Positions 57,903 through 64,000 of a stretch of DNA of 64,000 nt are shown here, piece by piece. Position 1 is the stretch's first letter, and every line of letters begins with the position of its first letter. A program made the translations under genes and the position numbers. Below the pieces are notes generated by a model. That model worked only from the letters and a program-made list of their open reading frames with translations, had not been told where the DNA came from and did no database searches. The stretch spans positions 2,748,001-2,812,000 of the forward strand of contig CM057351.1 of NCBI GenBank assembly GCA_030015575.1, written 5' to 3'. This DNA comes from Agapanthus africanus. Its lineage: Eukaryota; Streptophyta; Magnoliopsida; Asparagales; Amaryllidaceae.

Positions 57903-58607
57903 AATGTTGTAAAACACGTATTCATTCACTATTCGTTCGGGAGGTGTTTAGCGTTTAATTTGATTATTCGGTGATTAAACGTTTTATACAGATTATACGG
58001 CCATATATATTTTATATTATTTTAGTATAATTATAATATATAAAATTATGGCAAATATATATGATTATAGATATTGAAAATTTGAAATATCCCCGTAGCC
58101 TAAATGGCAAGGCGTGCGAACAAAATCGGAAAATTGTGGATTCGAATCCCACCAGATATGTATTCTTATCAATGGAATTTTTTGAAACACGATATATAAC
58201 TTTTGCTATGCAACAAAAAATAGCTCATACCAAAAGACAAATTACACCACAATGCAACATGAAACCTCGTAAACATAAGCAAACACTAGTATACATGCTA
58301 AAACCTAAAAGCATAACACCAAAATAACATATAAATGTCTTATGTCACTACTTTGTCACGTAAACATAAGCAAACACAAAAGACCTATGGGCTACAAATA
58401 AAATCAACAAAATATCAAACCGTATAATCACAGTTTAAAATTGGATAAACACCGTTAAAATTGGATAAACAGCGTTTAATCACGGTTTGAACAGTATAAT
58501 CACCGTTTAAACGTTTTACCACATAATTGACCGTTTAATGACTTTATTGTTCGTTTTGTCACCGTTTACGTTTAAACGGCCATTTAAACCATTTTTTTGA
58601 ACATAGG
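57903..58607. mobile_element. hAT-like non-autonomous element with long inverted ends
   Basis: Left end CAATGTTGTAAAACACG followed by GTTTAAT/GTGATTAAACG words; right end, read inward, CCTATGTTCAAAAAAATGGTTTAAA followed by the same GTTTAAACGGTGATTA words. The inverted resemblance extends over about 100 bases per side. A tRNA-like sequence sits inside. No ORF of note. Confidence 0.5.
58089..58159 (+). ncRNA. tRNA-like sequence (SINE head or tRNA pseudogene)
   Basis: An A-box (TAGCCTAAATGG, 58096-58107) and B-box (GATTCGAATCC, 58139-58149) are present at tRNA spacing. The D stem GCCT/AGGC pairs perfectly. The T arm GTGGA-TTCGAAT-CCCAC has one mismatch. The acceptor stem is only partly paired and the anticodon stem does not form. 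It is therefore not a working tRNA; a tRNA-derived SINE promoter or relic fits best. Confidence 0.45.
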
Positions 58608-59124
58608 CTTTCTTAGAGTAGCATGCTTGAAGGCTTGGGGATTCATAGAATAGGAACCGGATGAGGGGATGACTATTTGAGGTCTTGCAAGTGTCAGAAA
58701 TCATCCTCCATATAAGAGTGGTTAATAGCGGGGACATAAATATTTCCTATAAGGTGTTCGATTAAGTGATTAAGAGACGAGTCCTTTTGAATGATTGTAG
58801 GGCTACACAATTTTCAAGGAATGTGTTTGAGGGAATGCTTAATTGAGGAAGAATGGATGTTTATATGACTAATGGAAAAATACGACAGATAATTTGAAAT
58901 TCACAATCACAATCCTCGAACTAACGGTACTATGAGGACAGGATCTCATGTGCCTAAAGGAGTTGCCGGTAGGACTAAGTTTGCGAGGCAAAATGTCTCT
59001 TTTCCAGATGGAATAGGAGAAAGAGTCAAATTTGAATGGCGAAAAGATACTTTTCAAACATATGATAAAAGAGAATGACTCTTACACTGATGAAAGCATA
59101 AAAGATGGGTGGACTTTGGAGTAA
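58608..59124. other. Intronic DNA, no gene seen
   Basis: No recognised coding or repeat signal. Confidence 0.3.
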
Positions 59125-60115
59125 CCTATGTAGCACAGGTTCGGATACGAATACGGGGTACGATACAGATTCATAATTTCCAGAAAACAAGGAAAAGAGA
59201 TGAGTTTTTATATCGATTTTTTAAATAAATATAAATATATATTAAAGATACATATAGATATATACAACACTGAGTCTTTATCCCAAGTATACATATAGAT
59301 ATATAATAATATAAAAAAGGGCATTATGTTAGATATTCAATGCACTTCCAAATCAACAATATAAATTAAATAGTTAAAACAAATATAAACATGCCATTAG
59401 TTTTCTATAAATCACTAGTGAAGAAATGTAATATGCACATCAACAAAAAAACTATGATTTCAATAACAAATAATAGACTAAACACATTGAGGGAGAACAT
59501 TTATAAATATTTGTGGCACAAACAAAGTTGGAGAGATCAGAGATGTAGTTATGATTTCTTTATGAAGGGTATCAGAGAATAATAGAGTTCAGAGAGAGTT
59601 ATTATTCAGAGAGAGTTATTGTTCTCTTTTTGTATGAGAGATAGGAGAAGTACTCAAGAGCCACAATTTTCAAGAGAAGAGATGTCAATTAGAGATGTTA
59701 GGGCTGATTTGAGAGAGGTAGAGGCACCGATCCGGAGGCTTCAACGAGATGTCATCGTTGGCGAGGCGGTGACTTCGACAAGCCAAGTGAGGTTAGAGAG
59801 GAGGCAAGGCGGTGATGAAAGGAAAAAACCCTAGATTTGTTGACGTTTTGTTTTAAGAACAGTCAATTGGATGAATTAATTAAGTATTTAGGTTGGTGGA
59901 TTTCGAATCTCAATCTTACGCGAACTATGCCAACCAACAAATTAGATGACCGGTCCCTATTCGCAAACTGGGTTAGTGAACCGGATTGACTCGGAGAGTA
60001 TCCGGGTGGTTTTCTTATTTCATTAAATAAAAAATTTCAGGTTCGTGAATCCAAAAGAATCAGAGAGTTTCCGACTCCGATTCGTGAGGCATTCACAAGT
60101 ATTCGTGCTTGATAG
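59125..60115. repeat. Candidate repeat element with GTAGCAC ends
   Basis: Starts GTAGCACAGGTTCGGATACG and ends with CACAAGTATTCGTGCTTGATAG, a loose inverted match. Related words occur at 43640, 57000-57060 and 55030-55120. There are small GAGAGAGTTATT repeats near 59590-59625. Limits uncertain. Confidence 0.35.
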
Positions 60116-61091
60116 GGTGAAAAGGTGATGAAAGAAACAAGCTATGATTCACAAGAGGGAAGCATGGACCGATGGTTGGAGACGAGGTAGAAAAGAGGAG
60201 TGTTGGAATTGTGAAACTCATTGCCATTTTGTATTTGCATGTACGGTGACTAAAGGTTGTTTTCATTGCCGTAATATGGGACACAATAGCTTTTTGACCT
60301 GAATTAATACGTCCCAGAGAGATGGCTGCCTGACCTTTCAGACCATGACTTGTCTGCTGTTCAAGGAACCAATTTAAGGTGATATGGTTATACTAAGGTA
60401 ACTACAGAGAACCCGTTGTGATGATATATCAGTAGGGTTGAGCTATAAATTTCATCGGATTGGTAGTGGACGGCTAAAAGGATAAGTAATGAGACATTTT
60501 TTGCTGAATGTCGAGGCCAAGCAACTTCGAGCCTTCGGTGAAATATCCTTCAGGAGGTGCAATGGGTGCTTTGATGTTTGGACTTTCGGTCATGGGGGTT
60601 TCAAAGACAAAAGAGAGAAGGTAAATTATCATGTCACTAAAGCTTGTTGATTATCCTTTTAGTTGCTAGCATGGGCCTGCAATGGAGGAGATGTTAGGAT
60701 TTGGGGCCCTCAAAATGATCTCTTTAAAAAACAAACAAATTGTATATCAGAGAAGCCATGTGTGTTGAGTGCGGGATATATCGGGTGTGCCATTGGTCTT
60801 GCATGCTCCCATTCCAAATAAAAAAGATGGCAAAATGTTCATATAGTATCTACAATTTTGGTGGAATAACCTTCACAAATAGGAGAGGTTTTAGACTGTG
60901 GACCAGTCAAAAAAGCTTCTATGAATAGTCCAAAATCAGTAGGAATGGGATGTGGGTAAAAGGAGAAATGGAAATTGAAAAATGACAAAGAAAGTAGTTC
61001 AGCAGTGACAGCTAATGGGAGCAAGTTATTAGAGGTATGAATGAAAGGAAAAGCAGGAAAATAGGCAAACAAGTAAATTTACAGCATAAGA

Positions 61092-61116
61092 GGGGGGCGC
61101 GGGGGGGGGGGGGGGG
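61092..61116. repeat. G-run
   Basis: Six G, then CGC, then sixteen G. This is a potential quadruplex-forming or assembly-sensitive spot. Confidence 0.8.
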
Positions 61117-62009
61117 ATTCTTACCAATTCCAATCCTAACCCTGAGACAGAATATCACGCCACATAAAAATGAGTAAGAATTAGCTTAAAGTGGCAGATG
61201 ATAAGAGTAAGTCAATGCAAAAGTAAAGCATGGTAAAACAAGTAAATTTTGCAGTAAAGAAGAAGGGAGAAGGAATTCTAACTGATTCCAATCCCAATAT
61301 TAAGACGGATATCATGCCGGATGAGGAAGAGAGGGAAAATTTGCCTAAACATGCACGGGATGTGCTAATAACTAAAAATATATGAATGAGAATCAAGCTG
61401 AAAATTGTGTAGTAGGGAAGCTTCTAAATTCGAGAAGAATGTATTAAAGAATACGATGAATGGAAAACTTGTGACGATTGAGGAGTCTGTGGCAAGAAAA
61501 ACAATTGCAGGGTTTTTGGAGGTTGTTAGGTCCATTGAAAAGAGACTGATAATAATTAATTAGCTAAGTTGGACAAGCACAATTGCACTCTCAGTACTCG
61601 GCTCTTTCTGACATCGAGAAATTTAAGCAAAAGGTGGTTCATTTTAATTTGAAGAAAAAGGTGCAGTATTAGAGGCTCTGTTACTCCCTGCAGTTTCAGG
61701 ACTCATTCTGCAAATAATAAGAGTAAGCATCCTTCTGTAGGCTCTTCATTTATTGTTCTTAATGATCTTCAGAATGAGCTACTTTCTAGAGATGTGGATC
61801 AGAGTGGATTTTGATAGAAGTGGTGATTGTGGAAATAATACAGAACTCTTGGAGTTAGCTACAGCTGAGAAGAGAATCAACAAAGCTTTAGAGATGATAG
61901 CTGTTTTGTCATCGGGGGATAGCTTTATCGTAGAATCTGAAGACAGGTTCATGGAATGTAAAGGGATTAGGTGGAAGGCATAAGAAAACAGTAGGTGTCA
62001 GGGTTAAAC

Positions 62010-62545
62010 TTTATTGGATAGATATGATCTGTATACAAGAAACCAAGCTAGTTACTCAGAAACCAGTTGATTTGAGGTTGTCTTGGAGGAGAAAGAATTG
62101 TTAAATCGCTTGGATTGAATGCCATTGAGTTCTCAGAGGTGTGTTATTTCGATGGAAGAATGCATCCTTAGATTTCCAAGTAGCTGGATTGGAACTTTCT
62201 TTATTGCAAAACTGTTGAAGGGTCTTAAAACAAACTGTTTTTGGATGCCCGATTCTTTGTGCGCGCCATATTATGGGGAGGATAAAAGATTATGTTGGAA
62301 GGATCGCGATATATTAGAAAAAAATTGGCCGATCATTGATTCATTGTGGGTGATTTTTAATGTAACTTTAAATTGAGTGATAGAAGCGGTCGTGAAGAAA
62401 ACTCGAAAGATTTGAAAAAGTCTAGAGGTGAGGGAAGGGCTGCAAGTAATTGATCTTCCTTCGGTAAGAAGCAACCATACTTGGTCTAATTTGCTAAACG
62501 ACCCTGTGATTGCTAAACTAGATTGGTTATTTATATCACAGGAAT
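62010..62545 (+). pseudogene. LINE endonuclease remnant
   Basis: Apurinic-endonuclease-like motifs in order: ICIQETKL (the QET..K active-site block), YGEDKRLCWKDRDIL, a decayed GDFNVT box reading IFNVTLN, KSLEVREGLQVIDLP, and the SNHTWSN...LDWLF block. Frame shifts and stops occur between them, for example after FNVTLN. It is not functional. Confidence 0.7.
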
Positions 62546-62693
62546 AGGAATGCTCGAGTCCTGCAGTCTTTCCCAGGCATTTGATGTGCTTAGACTTCTT
62601 TTTTATTAATACATCTATGAGGTGAGCTAGCGGCTAAACTTTTCATCCAAAAAAAAGTATAGGAACAATTAATAAGACTAAAAAAATACCCAC

Positions 62694-62854
62694 CTCATCC
62701 AAAAAGGCTGCATTATCCCCAATGGTTTCTTTGACATTATTATAGTATTCCTTCAACATAGGAACAGGGGGAAAGCTTTCTGTAAGCTCAAAGGAACAAG
62801 CAAAATGCACTGCATCAAGCTGCCGGCCACTTTTAACCAAAGTCTCAGCAACAC
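62694..62854 (-). CDS. FRIGIDA-like protein, exon 2
   Basis: 161 bases between a CCACAG acceptor (62855-62856) and a GAG|GTGGGT donor (62693). With the last base of exon 1 it encodes GVAETLVKSGRQLDAVHFAC, ELTESFPPVPMLKEYY and NAAFLDE, the strongly conserved centre of the FRIGIDA domain (family pattern G-Q-x-D-A-V-x-F...F-P-P-V-P-L-L-K). The phase is 1 in and 0 out. Confidence 0.92.
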
Positions 62855-62969
62855 CTGTGGAAAAAAACAAGCACTAGTCTTAACAGGCCAAGTAAATATA
62901 AAACACACCATATGTCTCAGTTTGCTGCTTCTCAGCTTTAATATTTTATCCTTTAAATTCCTATAATAC

Positions 62970-64000
62970 CTGGCATTCTGTGTGTTAATCCAAGAGAGCG
63001 GCAAAGCTCAGGCGCTTGCCTGCGTCGAGAGACAGCAAGGACAAGCTTGCAGAGCTCATCTTCATGAAAATCTTGTGCCATATTAAAAGTCACAAGAAGT
63101 TGAAGGAATGCCCCTGCTTCTAATGAGCACCCTCTACTAGCCTCAATGTCTATGCCAGCCAATTTGGCCTTCCAATCATCAGCAACTGCACGGGCACGCT
63201 GCTTAGTTTCATCGCTACAGGGGACAGCCATGCCCCCCAAGCGAGGGGCTGCAGCTTCCATTATGACAAGACAGGTTCTCCGAAGGACCTGAAGTGCGTT
63301 AGAGTTGGCTGCATCTGGAGGATAAAAACCCTCCAACGAGTCCAACACTAAACTCGCTGGATCTCCTGCACTTTCCAACGCAGTAGAAAGTTGACCCCTA
63401 ATGGTGGAAAGGAAAGCAGCAAGGAGTTTACGATTCTCCGAGAGAAATTTCACAATCCCTTTTGCATCCATCTTTTTGCAAAGCTGCTTCAGCTGAGGCT
63501 GAAGCCGAGCTTCAACAGCAACGGTTTCAGCCATATCCCCAACCGATTTATTAGCAGGAAGGTTCTCCTCTGGTGCAGGGGTGCTTACCTTGTTGTCATA
63601 TCTGTTTCTTTTAACATCAACTGGGAATGGAGAAGGTGGAGTTTGTGCCTTGCAATTCTTGCGTGCCTCGCCTATAACAGAGGATGCTGCATCTTTTAGC
63701 TCTTGGAGACGGTTCCATGAAGCAAGTTCGTTTTCCGCGATGGATGCCTCTCTTTCTGCAATCACTTTACGAGCCTCGGATTGTTTTTCCTCGTATAATA
63801 TCTCCTTCTCTTTTACCTCATCAAGTTTTTCATGTAACGATTTATCAAGGTTGTCGAAATGTTCTTTGACATCCGCCCACCGAGTCTTGTTTGGCAGCGA
63901 TCCATCTCTCCGAGATCCTAGCTCATTAAATGCCTTGCCGAGCTTCTCGACCAACGTCTTTGCTGTTTCAATTCCCTTGTTAACTTTTTCAGCATATTCC
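62970..64000 (-). CDS. FRIGIDA-like protein, exon 1 (5' end outside window)
   Basis: The frame is open from the window edge to the donor CCAG|GTATT at 62970/62969, with 343 complete codons. No ATG is seen in the conserved N-terminal part, so the start lies beyond 64000. Order: a coiled-coil N-terminal region (HFDNLDKSLHEKLDEVKEKE, then EARKVIAEREASIAENELAS), a linker, and the FRIGIDA domain from LKQLCKKMDAKGIVKFL through DPASLVLDSLEGFYP, LRRTCLVIMEA and FLQLLVTFNMA to the exon end. With exons 2 and 3 at least 568 residues are visible, matching the usual 500-600 of FRL proteins. Intron 1 is 115 bases (62855-62969). Members are nuclear plant proteins related to the flowering regulator FRIGIDA. 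The paralogue is not certain (FRL3/FRL4 type by its C-terminus). Confidence 0.95.

Larger units (their letters stand above)
60116..62655 (+). mobile_element. Deleted L1-type LINE
   Basis: Three landmarks lie on the plus strand. An ORF1-type double zinc knuckle is at 60201-60290 (CWNCETHCHFVFAC, then CFHCRNMGH with its last Cys changed). Endonuclease remnants are at 62010-62545 (DMICIQETKL; YGEDKRLCWKD; FNVTLN; SNHTWSNLLNDPVIAKLDWLF). A LINE-like 3' end terminates in TTTTCATCCAAAAAAAA at about 62637-62655. The reverse transcriptase between endonuclease and tail is missing, so the copy is internally deleted. Stops break all parts. Confidence 0.7.
43028..62693 (-). other. Giant intron 2 (19,666 bases) of the FRIGIDA-like gene
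   Basis: Donor GAG|GTGGGT at 62694/62693 and acceptor TTCAG at 43028. It contains, in plus coordinates, a hairpin MITE (43785-44145), Copia-3 (44177-54224), a second hairpin MITE (about 54250-54660), a probable solo LTR (55400-56926), a hAT-like element (57903-58607) and a deleted LINE (about 60080-62655). No other FRIGIDA-like exon was recognised inside it, and the exon phases need none. Confidence 0.8.

Overview
This is repeat-dense nuclear DNA from a flowering plant. The evidence is a FRIGIDA-like gene with spliceosomal introns, the 3' end of a PEP-carboxylase-kinase-like gene, plant Copia and Gypsy (Tekay and Tat type) LTR retrotransposons primed by tRNA, a plant L1-like LINE and hairpin MITEs. 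There are no operons or bacterial features. I cannot name the species. Most of the window is transposable-element sequence inserted into older elements.

Layout. 1-2820: tandem repeats and an unrecognised TATA-preceded ORF with an early stop (2093-2617). 2821-7506: a minus-strand Tekay-like Gypsy piece with a shrunken gag and a 3.8 kb LTR. 7507-11036: a decayed plus-strand Copia (Copia-1), cut inside its reverse transcriptase. 11037-37382: a minus-strand Tat Gypsy whose integrase is split by a minus-strand Copia (Copia-M, 11381-31754, target duplication CCTCT). Copia-M is itself split by a young plus-strand Copia (Copia-2, 15665-26215, target duplication TGCAC) with an uninterrupted 1316-residue gag-pol. 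37383-37605: 3' remnant of a PPCK-like kinase gene. 38930-41181: fragment of a different minus-strand Copia with one LTR. 41481-42238: hAT-like non-autonomous element.

42512-64000 (minus): a FRIGIDA-like gene in three exons (5' end off the window). Its second intron is about 19.7 kb and contains a hairpin MITE, a complete but decayed Copia (Copia-3, 44177-54224), a second hairpin MITE, a probable solo LTR, a hAT-like element with a tRNA-like core, and a deleted LINE. All splice sites and reading phases join cleanly, so the gene may still be expressed.

The most notable signals are: (1) three hairpins at identical spacing (93 then 85 bases) in the leader of all four related Copia elements, with stem changes that preserve pairing; (2) a 15-copy W-box (TTGACY) cluster in the LTR of the intact Copia-2; (3) Copia-M, whose LTRs are nearly alike although its pol is heavily eroded, suggesting it was mobilised in trans; (4) the giant TE-filled intron of the FRIGIDA-like gene; (5) an array of 10-base CAGACGTCTG palindromes just upstream of a TATA box in another Copia LTR. 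LTR divergences given here were estimated by eye.
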